Source: an uncultured Ruminococcus sp. (lineage in GTDB: Bacteria > Bacillota > Clostridia > Oscillospirales > CAG-272). Taken from it: a stretch of 64,000 nt of DNA. The position numbers were made by a program, and so were the translations under genes. The stretch is from NCBI GenBank assembly GCA_902778145.1, contig CACYWW010000005.1, forward strand, positions 1 through 64,000, read 5' to 3'. Positions within the stretch are counted from its first letter, which is position 1, and each line of letters starts with the position of its first letter. The notes under the pieces are model-generated. The model was not told the DNA's origin, ran no database searches, and worked only from the letters and a program-made list of their open reading frames with translations. This document shows, one piece after another, positions 35,118 to 44,054 of the stretch.

Positions 35118-36382
35118 TGAAAGACGAAACAAAATGCATAAGATCCGGCTACAAGCCGAAAAACGGGGAACCCGGCGTGATGCCGATAGTACAGAGCACG
35201 ACGTACGTTTTCGATACGGCGGAGGAGATAGGCGAGCTCTTCAATTTTCCCAACGCGCATATGTATTCGCGTTTTTCAAATCCGACGGTCGACTGCGTTG
35301 AAAAAAAGATCGCGGATCTTGAGGGCGGCGTCGGCGCCATGTGCACGTCATCCGGTCAGATGGCGAGCCTCATGAGCGTGCTGAACCTCTGCAAAGCCGG
35401 AGACAGCATAATTTCCGCCTCCGCCATATACGGAGGAACGGTCAATCTGTTCGCGGTGACTCTGAAGCGGCTCGGGATCGAGTGTATCTTCGTCGATCAG
35501 GAGGCGGACGAGGAGGAGATAGACCGCGCGTTCAGGGAAAACACGCGCCTTGTATTCGGTGAGACGCTCGCAAATCCCGCGCTTTCCGTTTTTGATATAG
35601 AAAAATTCGCCGCAATCGCACATAAGCACGGCGTTCCGCTCATAATAGACAACACATTCGCGACGCCGGTCCTCTGCAAACCGTTCGATTTCGGCGCGGA
35701 CATCGTCGTCCACTCCACCACAAAGTATATGGACGGTCACGCGCTCCAGGGCGGCGGCGTCATAGTCGATTCCGGAAACTTCGACTGGACGAACGGGAAA
35801 TTCCCCGAATTCACGGAGCCCGACGAATCGTATCACGGCTTCGTTTACACGGAGAAATTCGGAAAAGCCGCTTATATCGGCAAAGCGAGGATGCAGCTGA
35901 TGCGCGATTTCGGCGCGTATCCTTCGGCTCATTCCGCGTTTCTTCTCAACATCGGGCTCGAGACTCTCGCCGTCAGGATGAAGCAGTACTGCGAAAACGC
36001 GTACGAGGTCGCCTCTTATCTCTCAAGCCATCCGGCGGTCGTTACGGTAAGGTATCCGGGGCTTGAAAGCGACAAATATCACGCGCTCGCCGAAAAATAC
36101 ATGCCGTCCGGGACGTCGGGCGTCATATCCTTCGATATCAAGGGCGGACGCGTTCCCGCAGAGAGATTCATGGACGCGCTGAAGCTCGCCTCACGCGAGG
36201 TACACGTCGCGGACATCCGCACCTGCGTCCTCCACCCGGCTTCGATGACCCACAGGCAGCTGACGGACGAGCAGCTCGTCGCCGCCGGTATAAACGCCGG
36301 CATGGTACGTCTTTCAGTGGGACTCGAGAACACGTCGGACATCATCGCCGATCTCGAACAGGCGCTCTCAGCCGCTGTGTAA
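35117..36382 (+). CDS. metY: O-acetylhomoserine sulfhydrylase (Cys/Met PLP enzyme)
   Basis: 421 residues. PLP-lysine motif VHSTTKYMDGHALQGG, the MetY/gamma-lyase features MYSRFSNPTVDCVEKKIADLEGG and ADIRTCVLHPASMTHRQL. The DESYHGF insertion before the C-terminal domain favours O-acetylhomoserine sulfhydrylase, forming homocysteine from sulfide; methionine gamma-lyase is the main alternative. It sits behind rodA and ahead of DUF1538, an unusual neighbourhood. The start is the ATG overlapping the rodA stop; the longer frame from 34967 lies inside rodA. Confidence 0.85.
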   Translation: MKDETKCIRSGYKPKNGEPGVMPIVQSTTYVFDTAEEIGELFNFPNAHMYSRFSNPTVDCVEKKIADLEGGVGAMCTSSGQMASLMSVLNLCKAGDSIISASAIYGGTVNLFAVTLKRLGIECIFVDQEADEEEIDRAFRENTRLVFGETLANPALSVFDIEKFAAIAHKHGVPLIIDNTFATPVLCKPFDFGADIVVHSTTKYMDGHALQGGGVIVDSGNFDWTNGKFPEFTEPDESYHGFVYTEKFGKAAYIGKARMQLMRDFGAYPSAHSAFLLNIGLETLAVRMKQYCENAYEVASYLSSHPAVVTVRYPGLESDKYHALAEKYMPSGTSGVISFDIKGGRVPAERFMDALKLASREVHVADIRTCVLHPASMTHRQLTDEQLVAAGINAGMVRLSVGLENTSDIIADLEQALSAAV

Positions 36383-36397
36383 AGGGCGGCGCTCCTC

Positions 36398-37924
36398 TTG
36401 AAGACATTGTTATTGAAGATCAGGGAGGCGGCGTTTTCCGTTCTTCCCGTAATGATCATCGTCCTCGTCATGTATTTCACTCCGTTCGTCACTCTTACGC
36501 CGACGGAGCTGATCATATTTCTCTGCTCCTCCGTCATGCTGGTGATCGGGACCGGGCTTTTCAGTCTCGGCGCCGATCTTGCGATGTCGCCGATGGGAGA
36601 GCACATCGGATCAGGACTCACCAAATCCGGCAAGCCCGCGCTGCTTCTAATCGTCTGCTTCCTCATGGGTATGCTGATAACGGTAGCGGAGCCTGATCTC
36701 TCCGTTCTCGCCGGGCAGGTGTCGGATATGGTCAACGGTCTCGTCCTCATCGGTTCGGTCGGCGCAGGAGTCGGTCTTTTCCTGCTCTTTTCCGTCGTCC
36801 GTACCGTGAAGAACAAGCCGCTGCCGCAGTATCTGATGTTCTTTTACCTGCTTCTGTTCGAGCTTGTCGCGATGATGATACACCGCGGCGGCGACGGATT
36901 CACCGCTCTTTCGTTCGACTCGGGCGGAGTTACGACCGGCCCCGTTACCGTACCGTTCATCATGGCGCTCGGCATAGGTATCGCGTCGACCGTGAGTCAC
37001 GGCAAGGGCGCGGAAAACAACTTCGGATCGATCGCCTTCTGCTCGGTCGGCCCCGTTATCGCCGTCGCGGTGATCGGAATATTCGCCCGCGGAAAGCTCA
37101 ATTACACGATGCCGGATTATTCGATCGGCGCTCATATCGGCAAGCAGATAGCCGGAACGGTCGCGGATACGGCGGGTGAGGTCGCCGTGGCTCTTGCGCT
37201 TATCTCCGTCTTCTTCTTCATCCTGCAGTTCACGGTACTGAAGCTGCCTTTCAAGAAGCTGATCAGGATAGCGCTTGGTATCGTTTACACCTTCATCGGT
37301 CTCGTCATATTCATGGCGGCGGTAAAAACCGGCTTCATGCCGCTCGGCTTCAAGCTCGGCACCGAGCTTTCGACCGGGAACGGCACGGCTTTCCTCATTA
37401 TATTCAGCTTCATAACCGGAATGGCGACGGTACTCGCCGAGCCTGCGATACACGTTCTCAACCGTCAGGTCGATCAGATGACGGACGGAGCCATAAGTAA
37501 GCGTTCGATGATGATCGCACTGTCTGTCGGCGTCGGTCTTTCCGTCGCGCTTTCCGTGATCCGTATCATCTTTGATTTCAGCGTCCTGTACTATATCATC
37601 CCGGGTTACGTCATATCGCTCGGTCTTTCGCTGCTCGTGCCCGGTGTATACACGGCGATAGCGTTCGATTCCGGCGGCGTCGCAAGCGGTCCCATGACCT
37701 CGAGCTTCATACTGCCCTTCGCCATCGGAGTCTGTTCCGTCCTTCAGGGGCAGGATAAGATACCTTTCGACGCATTCGGTGTGGTCGCGACGGTAGCGAT
37801 GACGCCGCTCATAACGATCCAGCTCCTCGGCTTCCGCGCGGCGGTCGCCGAAAAACTCAGATCGAGAAGAGCCATGAACAAGATCTTATCGTCCGAGGAC
37901 GAACAGATCATAGAGTTTATTTAA
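36398..37924 (+). CDS. DUF1538 membrane protein (putative transporter)
   Basis: 508 residues with two homologous halves of about 6 helices each. The paired signatures FDSGGVTTGPVTVPFIMALG (about 170) and FDSGGVASGPMTSSFILP (about 425), and the doubled VAEPDLSVLAGQV / LAEPAIHVLNRQV, mark an internal duplication typical of DUF1538. Function unproven; the twin glycine-rich re-entrant-like motifs suggest a transporter. TTG start at 36398 with AAAGGG 11 bases upstream. It is followed by two P-II-like genes, likely its regulators. Confidence 0.85.
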   Translation: MKTLLLKIREAAFSVLPVMIIVLVMYFTPFVTLTPTELIIFLCSSVMLVIGTGLFSLGADLAMSPMGEHIGSGLTKSGKPALLLIVCFLMGMLITVAEPDLSVLAGQVSDMVNGLVLIGSVGAGVGLFLLFSVVRTVKNKPLPQYLMFFYLLLFELVAMMIHRGGDGFTALSFDSGGVTTGPVTVPFIMALGIGIASTVSHGKGAENNFGSIAFCSVGPVIAVAVIGIFARGKLNYTMPDYSIGAHIGKQIAGTVADTAGEVAVALALISVFFFILQFTVLKLPFKKLIRIALGIVYTFIGLVIFMAAVKTGFMPLGFKLGTELSTGNGTAFLIIFSFITGMATVLAEPAIHVLNRQVDQMTDGAISKRSMMIALSVGVGLSVALSVIRIIFDFSVLYYIIPGYVISLGLSLLVPGVYTAIAFDSGGVASGPMTSSFILPFAIGVCSVLQGQDKIPFDAFGVVATVAMTPLITIQLLGFRAAVAEKLRSRRAMNKILSSEDEQIIEFI

Positions 37925-37934
37925 GGGGGATCAC

Positions 37935-38318
37935 ATGACAAGAAAAACAACTCCCGATCCCGTAAGATCCCCGGACGGACTGAAGCTCGTCATCACGGTC
38001 GTCAACCGTGAGAAAACGGAATATTATATCGATCTTATACAGAGCTGCGGCGCGAACATGCAGCTGACGGCACCGGCACACGGCACCGCGAAGACAGAGG
38101 TCCTCGACGTCCTGGGGCTGAACGACGACGGAAAGACCGTTATCTTCAGCGTCATTTCGGCGGATCGCGCCCCGGCGCTCATCGAGACGCTCGGCAAAAG
38201 GTTCGGATCGATCAAAAACGGCAAGGGCATCGCCTTCAGCGTACCGTTCACGGGGATGATCGGCGTGCTTGCATACAGGTTTCTTGCCGATAAAAGAGAG
38301 GACAAGAGATTCTTATGA
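37935..38318 (+). CDS. P-II-like regulatory protein (first)
   Basis: 127 residues; ferredoxin-like beta-alpha-beta pattern (LKLVITVVNREKTEYYIDLI, TVIFSVISADRAPALIETLG, GIAFSVPF), as in P-II/PII-like signal proteins. It lacks the canonical Tyr-containing T-loop and the usual B-loop, so GlnB function is not expected. AAGGGGG lies before the ATG. Paired with the next gene behind DUF1538, it probably senses a small ligand and controls the membrane protein, by analogy with P-II and AmtB. Confidence 0.7.
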   Translation: MTRKTTPDPVRSPDGLKLVITVVNREKTEYYIDLIQSCGANMQLTAPAHGTAKTEVLDVLGLNDDGKTVIFSVISADRAPALIETLGKRFGSIKNGKGIAFSVPFTGMIGVLAYRFLADKREDKRFL

Positions 38319-38641
38319 GCGAAAATAAACATGAAGTCATTTTCTGCATCGTGAACGAGGGCTTCAGTGAGACGGCGATGGACGCCGCAAGGCACGGCGG
38401 AGCGCGCGGAGGCACTGTCATACGTGCCAGAGGCACCGCAAACAAGGAAGCGGAAAAGCTTTTCGGCCTCTCCGTTTCGCCGCAGAAGGAAATAGTGATG
38501 ATAGTCGCGGACGCGGATCAGAGGAACGATATCCTTCATTCGCTTTATTCTGTCTGCGGACTTGACACGCCCGGGCACGGCATCGCCTTTGCTCTCCCGG
38601 TCGACGAGGTCGCGGGGCTTTCACCCGAGCCTGAGAAGTGA
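38315..38641 (+). CDS. P-II-like regulatory protein (second)
   Basis: 108 residues. Begins HEVIFCIVNEGFSETAMDAARHGG, then ARGGTVIRARGTANKEAEKLFG (P-II T-loop region position), KEIVMIVADADQRNDILHSL, and GHGIAFALPVDEVAGL at the end, close to the P-II fold. ATGA overlap with the first P-II-like gene. The last 21 bases overlap the convergent permease gene, so the operon ends here without a terminator. Confidence 0.75.
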   Translation: MSENKHEVIFCIVNEGFSETAMDAARHGGARGGTVIRARGTANKEAEKLFGLSVSPQKEIVMIVADADQRNDILHSLYSVCGLDTPGHGIAFALPVDEVAGLSPEPEK

Positions 38642-38983
38642 TCGGCGCCGCATAAGGACGAAAAGCGCCGCCGCGGCGGTGAACGCGCCGTAGATCTTCC
38701 GCAAAGCGTCGTCCGTGACCGCCGGCGCGGTGAGTGCGCCGAAAACACAGCCGATGACCGAGCAGAAGGACAAAAAAGTGATGAGTCTCAGATCCGGTCC
38801 GTACCGCCTGTACGACAAAGCGGACGCCGGCGCCGCGGCAAAAATATACGATAACAGATTTATACCCTGCGCCGTAAGCTGTGAGGCGGCGCCCGAAAGC
38901 GACAGATAAACGGTGAAAAGACCGCCTCCGCCCACTCCGGCGCCGATCAGCGCCGAGGTCAGGAAGCACACCGCGAACTTCAT
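38621..38983 (-). CDS. TauE/SafE-type permease, second half-protein
   Basis: 120 residues from ATG 38983, which overlaps the stop of the upstream half (ATGA). Four hydrophobic segments; GAGVGGGGLFTVYLSL is the Gly-rich TauE/SafE repeat motif. The family normally has two such repeats in one ~250-residue chain; here they are two genes of 120 and 131 residues that together make the full length. Probable export of sulfite or small organic anions. Confidence 0.75.
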   Translation of the reverse strand: MKFAVCFLTSALIGAGVGGGGLFTVYLSLSGAASQLTAQGINLLSYIFAAAPASALSYRRYGPDLRLITFLSFCSVIGCVFGALTAPAVTDDALRKIYGAFTAAAALFVLMRRRSLLRLG

Positions 38984-39375
38984 CGCAAAAGCGCGGCACA
39001 CCCGCCGGTCAGCGCGATCAGAGCAAACACCGTTTCAAGCGTCCGGGATCCCGCACGATCCATGAAAAGGGCTCCGCACACGCCGCCGATGACCGCAAAG
39101 GGGATGAAGCGGATCGCCTCCGAAATATCAAGTCCCGTCTTTACAGTATATATCGCGGCGGAGAGCGCCGCGGTCGGAAGCGTGACGCAAAGCGCCGCGG
39201 CGTACGGCGTTTTAGCTTCCCTGCCGTATATCGCCCTCAGCGCCAGAAGCAGTACGGCGCCGCCGCCCGCGCCGAGAAAGCCGCTTATGAATCCGGCGGC
39301 GATCGCTGACAATCCACACAGCGCGGCTCTGACCTCGGACGACGTTTTGCCGTTCACAAAAAAATTTACCGACAT
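38980..39375 (-). CDS. TauE/SafE-type permease, first half-protein
   Basis: 131 residues, four hydrophobic segments. ISGFLGAGGGAVLLLAL is the repeat motif, followed by KTPYAAALCVTLPTAALSA, the family's conserved helix. It is first in a two-gene operon and probably forms a heterodimer with the next protein. The ribosome binding site is weak (AAAGAG, 12 bases away). Divergent from uppP. Confidence 0.75.
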   Translation of the reverse strand: MSVNFFVNGKTSSEVRAALCGLSAIAAGFISGFLGAGGGAVLLLALRAIYGREAKTPYAAALCVTLPTAALSAAIYTVKTGLDISEAIRFIPFAVIGGVCGALFMDRAGSRTLETVFALIALTGGCAALLR

Positions 39376-39377
39376 AC

Positions 39378-39406
39378 TTGAAATATCTCTTTATATTTGT
39401 TATAAT
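39378..39406 (+). promoter_or_regulatory. Promoter of the uppP-ftsK-mltG operon
   Basis: TTGAAA (39378-39383), 17-bp spacer, TATAAT (39401-39406), 44 bases before the uppP start. Confidence 0.8.
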
Positions 39407-39449
39407 ATGATCCCGACGTGCATACACCTTTAAAAAAAAGAGGTGTGTC

Positions 39450-40274
39450 ATGGATATATTATCGGCAGTCATTCTCGGAATAATTCAGGGGGCGACCGAA
39501 TTCATACCCGTCTCGTCGTCGGCGCACATTTGTCTTGCACGCGCGTTTTTCGGACTCGCATCGCCGGACTGTTACCCGGGGCTTGACGTGGTATTGCACG
39601 CGGGAACGCTGTTCGCCGTACTTTTCGCTTACCGACGGGAGCTGCCGGGGCTTGCGAAAGCCGCCTTCACCGCTCCCGTGAAGCTGATACGGCGCACGCC
39701 GCCCGGCGACGACGGATACACTGTACGCTTCGTTTTCATCGCGACCCTGCCGATAGTCGCCGCTGTGCTTCTCGGGCTTGACGCGCCGGCCGACCGCGTT
39801 TCGCGTTCACCGTTTGCGGTGGGATGCTTTCTCATCATGAACGGACTGCTGCTTCTGACAGCACAAAAGCTTTACAAAAGCGGTAAAAAGGTCAGTGAAA
39901 CGGGGGTGCGGCACGCGCTCGGCGCCGGACTTTTCCAGGCGGCCGCGGTGTTCCCCGGGATCTCAAGGAGCGGAAGCATGATCGCGGGCGGGATGCTCTG
40001 CGGTATCGAGAAAAACGACGCCGTCAGGCTCAGCTTCCTGTGTTCGATCCCGGCGGTGATCGGCGCCTGTGTTTTCAAGGCTCCCGAAATACTGTCGCTT
40101 TCCCCTTCTCTTTATATGACCGCGGTGTTCACTTGCGGCTTCGCATCGGCGGCGCTGTCCGGTCTGTTATCGATAAAACTGATAAAAACGGTATCCGGAC
40201 GATCCGGTCCCGGACACTTTTCAATATATTGTTTCGCCATAGGCGCCGCGGCGATAGTCGGCGCTTACGGCTGA
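39450..40274 (+). CDS. uppP: Undecaprenyl-diphosphatase UppP (BacA)
   Basis: 274 residues, multiple membrane helices. GIIQGATEFIPVSSSAH and PGISRSGSMI are the two active-site motifs of the family. It dephosphorylates undecaprenyl diphosphate to recycle the wall lipid carrier, and confers some bacitracin tolerance. AAAAGAGG precedes the ATG. First gene of an operon running to mltG. Confidence 0.93.
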   Translation: MDILSAVILGIIQGATEFIPVSSSAHICLARAFFGLASPDCYPGLDVVLHAGTLFAVLFAYRRELPGLAKAAFTAPVKLIRRTPPGDDGYTVRFVFIATLPIVAAVLLGLDAPADRVSRSPFAVGCFLIMNGLLLLTAQKLYKSGKKVSETGVRHALGAGLFQAAAVFPGISRSGSMIAGGMLCGIEKNDAVRLSFLCSIPAVIGACVFKAPEILSLSPSLYMTAVFTCGFASAALSGLLSIKLIKTVSGRSGPGHFSIYCFAIGAAAIVGAYG

Positions 40275-40288
40275 GAGGATCGTTTAAA

Positions 40289-42901
40289 ATGGCACAAAAG
40301 AAGAAAAAAGCAGTAAAGACCGCGGCAAAAAGCAGCAAAAAAACGTCAGCGGCAAAGAGCGCCTCAAAAACGAGGTCAGCGGCGCCGCAGACCGACAACA
40401 CGGCAAAGGATAAGAAGTCCGGCCGCTCCGAAAAAAACACGGCGGCGGCTCTTCTGATCGTCAGTTTCATCTGCGGTCTTGCAGCGCTTTACCTGTTTCT
40501 CTGTTATATAGTCCCATCCATATCGGGAGCCTTCGGAAGATGGATCCGCACGGGTCTTTTCGGCTCGTTCGGCATCGCCTCGCTTCTGATACCGACGTAT
40601 CTGTTGCTGCTCGCGGTATTTCTGAGACGCATTTATACGGATCACACGCTGTATTTCAAGCTCGCGTGGGGCGTCCTTGCGACGTTTTCGATATCCGTGT
40701 TTTTTGGGCTTTTCTCGCTCGAGGCGGCAAAGCTCACCATGGGAGACTTTTTCGATAAATGCAAAGGCTTCGCCGGAGGCGGCGCCGTCGGCGGGACCGT
40801 CGCCCAGGCTGTCGCGGACAAGCTCGGCACGGCGTTCACCGGCGTGGTGTTCATGATACTGTTCATCGTTTTCGGCGCGCTGTCTCTCGGCATTACACCG
40901 ATGTTCATAGCGTCGGCGATAAACAAAAGGATAGATTCCGGCGCGGAAAAAATAAAGCAGAAAAAAGCCGAAAAGAAAAAGCCGGATACGGCTGAAGGCG
41001 AAGAGAAAGGAGACGGCGATGACGAAGACGTCATCATACCCGCCGTCCGTAATAAGAACGCCGAAGAGACCGGGCCTCAGCCGGAGAAGAAGCAAAAACA
41101 CAAAAAAGCATACGATTTTGAAAGCGAGGAGCCGGATATAGTCCCGCGCAAACACAACGCGTACGACGATCTCATAGACAGCGAGGACGAGGGCGTCGAA
41201 GAATTCGTAAGAAAGCCCGCCGAGATCTTTCTTGAGGACGGGATACTCGTCGATCGTCCCGTAAAGGTAGCGGACAAGCCGGTCGAGGACGTCACGCCGG
41301 ATGATCCCGTGATCGGATCAGGCGAGGAGAACGGCGCGGACGACACGATAGAGGCTGTCAAGGAGCCTGTCGGAGTACCCGCGGACGAGCTTGTGAACGA
41401 GGAGCCGCGGAAGGAGCCGGCGAAAGCCCCGAAGCCTTACCGCTTCCCGCCACTCAAGCTGCTTTCCCTGCCCGACGGAAAGGGAGCCGGGATAAGCGCT
41501 GATGAGGCTAAGAACAATGCGAGAAAGATAGTGGAGACGCTTTCCAATTTCGGTATAACCGTCTCCGTTGAGAACATATCCTGCGGCCCGACGATAACGC
41601 GGTACGAGCTGCGGCCGGCGCCCGGCGTCCGCATTTCGAGGATCGGAAACCTGATAGACGACCTGGCTCGCGTGCTCGCGTCCGGCGGCGTCCGATTTGA
41701 AAGCTCCATCGAGGGCAAGGACACCGTGGGTATCGAAGTCCCGAACAAATCCCCGTTCACCGTCAATATCAGGACCCTTTTGGACACCGATACCTTCCGC
41801 AGCGCGAAGAGCAAGGTCTTCTGTGCGCTTGGCGTCGACGTCTCGAACGAGCCGACGTTCCTCGACATCCAGAAGATGCCTCATATGATAATCGCCGGCG
41901 CCACCGGTATGGGTAAATCGGTCTGTATAAACAGCCTTATAGTGAGCATTCTTTACAGAGCGACGCCCGATGAGGTGAAGCTTATAATGATCGACCCGAA
42001 AAAGGTCGAATTCGCGCCGTACGTCGGTATCCCGCATCTGCTCGTTCCCGTCATCACGGATATGAAGAAGGCGGCGGGCGCTCTCAACTGGCTCGTACAG
42101 GAGATGGAACGCCGGTACGATCTGATAGAGGCGACGGGCTGCCGCAACATTTTCGGCTATAACGATCTTGCAAAGAACGATCCGGAGATGGAAAAGCTCC
42201 CGATCATGGTTATAATAATAGACGAGCTCGCCGATCTGATGGCTACGTCGAAGGACAACGTCGAAAGCTCCATCGCGCGTATCGCCGCCAAGGCAAGAGC
42301 CGCGGGTATGCATCTGATAATCGGTACGCAGAGACCGGACGTCTCCGTCATCTCCGGTACGATAAAGAACAATATCCCGTCGCGTATCGCGTGCCGCGTC
42401 GGTTCGCAGATAGACTCGCGTACGATACTTGACGAGGGCGGCGCGGAGCGGCTGATAGGCCGCGGCGACATGCTGTTCAAGCCAGTCGGCGCTCTGAAGC
42501 TGACGAGACTGCAGGGCGCCTTCGTCTCCGACGAAGAGGTCGAGGCGGTCGTAAACTTCATAAAGAACCAGGGTCTCGAGGCGAATTACAGCGACGAGGC
42601 GATAAAGAACATAGACAAGGAAGCCGAAAACATAAGCGACGGCAAGAAAAAGCTGTCCATGGCAGGCGCGGAATCCGGCGACGACGAGCTGCTCCTTTCG
42701 GCGATCGAGATATCATTCGACGCCGGCAAGGTCGCCACTTCCCTGCTCAACCGCAAGCTTTCGATAGGCTACGGACGCGCGGCGAAGATAATCGACCGCA
42801 TGGAGGAGATGGGCATCTGCTCCGGCGCGAACGGAAGCAAGCCGCGTGAGCTCCTCATGTCGCGCGAGCAGTTCATGGCAAAATACGGAAACGAAGAATA
42901 A
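40289..42901 (+). CDS. ftsK: FtsK/SpoIIIE DNA translocase
   Basis: 870 residues from ATG 40289 (GAGAGG upstream); the longer frame from 40040 lies inside uppP. A Lys/Ala-rich tail (1-55) is followed by four membrane helices (about 55-215), a long acidic linker, the alpha/beta motor with Walker A GATGMGKSVCI (about 535) and IIIDELADLM, and a C-terminal winged-helix gamma domain (VATSLLNRKLSIGYGRAAKI) that reads orienting sequences. It pumps chromosomal DNA across the septum. Confidence 0.93.
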   Translation: MAQKKKKAVKTAAKSSKKTSAAKSASKTRSAAPQTDNTAKDKKSGRSEKNTAAALLIVSFICGLAALYLFLCYIVPSISGAFGRWIRTGLFGSFGIASLLIPTYLLLLAVFLRRIYTDHTLYFKLAWGVLATFSISVFFGLFSLEAAKLTMGDFFDKCKGFAGGGAVGGTVAQAVADKLGTAFTGVVFMILFIVFGALSLGITPMFIASAINKRIDSGAEKIKQKKAEKKKPDTAEGEEKGDGDDEDVIIPAVRNKNAEETGPQPEKKQKHKKAYDFESEEPDIVPRKHNAYDDLIDSEDEGVEEFVRKPAEIFLEDGILVDRPVKVADKPVEDVTPDDPVIGSGEENGADDTIEAVKEPVGVPADELVNEEPRKEPAKAPKPYRFPPLKLLSLPDGKGAGISADEAKNNARKIVETLSNFGITVSVENISCGPTITRYELRPAPGVRISRIGNLIDDLARVLASGGVRFESSIEGKDTVGIEVPNKSPFTVNIRTLLDTDTFRSAKSKVFCALGVDVSNEPTFLDIQKMPHMIIAGATGMGKSVCINSLIVSILYRATPDEVKLIMIDPKKVEFAPYVGIPHLLVPVITDMKKAAGALNWLVQEMERRYDLIEATGCRNIFGYNDLAKNDPEMEKLPIMVIIIDELADLMATSKDNVESSIARIAAKARAAGMHLIIGTQRPDVSVISGTIKNNIPSRIACRVGSQIDSRTILDEGGAERLIGRGDMLFKPVGALKLTRLQGAFVSDEEVEAVVNFIKNQGLEANYSDEAIKNIDKEAENISDGKKKLSMAGAESGDDELLLSAIEISFDAGKVATSLLNRKLSIGYGRAAKIIDRMEEMGICSGANGSKPRELLMSREQFMAKYGNEE

Positions 42902-42913
42902 CGGAGGTGCATC

Positions 42914-43459
42914 ATGATCTATATGTTCTGTGCGAACGGACTTGAAGAGGTCGAGGCGCTCGCCGCGCTCGACGTGATGCGCCGCGCCGGCCTTGAAGTG
43001 ACGACCGTCGGTGTGAACGGCAAAACGGCGCTCGGACCTCACGGCATACAGTTCTTCACCGATATGACGCTCGAAGAGTTCGCCGAGTGCGAGCGCACGG
43101 CTGACGCCGTTGTCCTCCCGGGCGGCGGAGTCGGCACCGAAACGCTTTTCTCCGATGAAACGGTCTGCAAAGCCGTAAAAAAGACCGCGCGTGAGGGCGG
43201 CCTCGTCTGCGCGATATGCGCAGCGCCGTCGATCCCCGGAAGGCTCGGACTTCTTGACGGAAAGCGCGCCGTCTGCTACCCGGGATTTGAAAAGTACCTT
43301 TACGGCGCCGTTCCGGCTGACGAAAAGGTCGTCCGCGACGGCAATTTCATCACCGCCGCCGGGATGGGCTGCGCCGTAAGCTTCGGGCTTGAGATAGTCT
43401 CGGCGCTTTGCGGAAGAGAAAAAGCCGACGCGATCGGCAAAAGCATCATGCTTCTCTGA
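42914..43459 (+). CDS. DJ-1/ThiJ/PfpI family protein
   Basis: 181 residues. The nucleophile elbow is CAICAAPSIPG, with the conserved acidic NGLEEVEA near the start and LPGGGVGTE. This is the DJ-1/YajL branch, linked to glyoxal detoxification or protein deglycation, but activity is debated. GGAGGTG precedes the ATG. Confidence 0.88.
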   Translation: MIYMFCANGLEEVEALAALDVMRRAGLEVTTVGVNGKTALGPHGIQFFTDMTLEEFAECERTADAVVLPGGGVGTETLFSDETVCKAVKKTAREGGLVCAICAAPSIPGRLGLLDGKRAVCYPGFEKYLYGAVPADEKVVRDGNFITAAGMGCAVSFGLEIVSALCGREKADAIGKSIMLL

Positions 43460-43460
43460 C

Positions 43461-44054
43461 ATGAGCGTCGATCTCAGAAGCGAAAAAAGCCTTTTGAGGC
43501 AGAAATATCTTCAGATACGAAGACAGATCCCGAAGCAGACGAAGGCTTTATACGACGAAAAGCTGTACCGTTATATAATCTCCTCAGCCTCTTACAAATA
43601 CTACGATACGATACTGTTATACGCGGCGCTTGAAGACGAACCGGATCTTGACGGTGCTGCGCGTCACGCCGCGGCGAACGGGAAGCGGATCGCATACCCG
43701 AGATGTATACCCGAGCGTCACGAGATGGAGTTCATTTTCGTCGGCGATCCGTCGGAGTTATTAAAAGGATATTACGGCATAAGAGAGCCCGCGGGGCATG
43801 AGAGGTTCGACCCGTCAAAGCAGTCGTGCTCGCTCTGTCTTATACCGGCGTTGACGGTTGACCGTCACGGCTTCAGGATCGGTTACGGCGGCGGCTATTA
43901 TGACAGATTTCTCGCGAAATACAGCGGTACGACCGCGGCGGTCGTTTACTCTGAGCTTATCTCGGAGGAGCTTCCGCACGGCAAATACGACGTCGCCTGC
44001 GACTTTATCTTCACCGAAAGGGGTGTTATGACGGTTGACAAAGATCAAGCTTAA
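43461..44054 (+). CDS. 5-formyltetrahydrofolate cyclo-ligase
   Basis: 197 residues. N-terminal SEKSLLRQKYLQIRRQI (KxxxRxxxxxxR), YPRCIPERHEMEFI, LIPALTVDRHGFRIGYGGGYYDRFL (GxxxDRFG-type). It converts 5-formyl-THF to methenyl-THF with ATP. One base after the DJ-1 stop. Confidence 0.93.
   Translation: MSVDLRSEKSLLRQKYLQIRRQIPKQTKALYDEKLYRYIISSASYKYYDTILLYAALEDEPDLDGAARHAAANGKRIAYPRCIPERHEMEFIFVGDPSELLKGYYGIREPAGHERFDPSKQSCSLCLIPALTVDRHGFRIGYGGGYYDRFLAKYSGTTAAVVYSELISEELPHGKYDVACDFIFTERGVMTVDKDQA

Noticed and set aside
40040..40288. N-terminal extension of FtsK
   Set aside because: Overlaps uppP in another frame; ATG 40289 directly follows uppP with GAGAGG.
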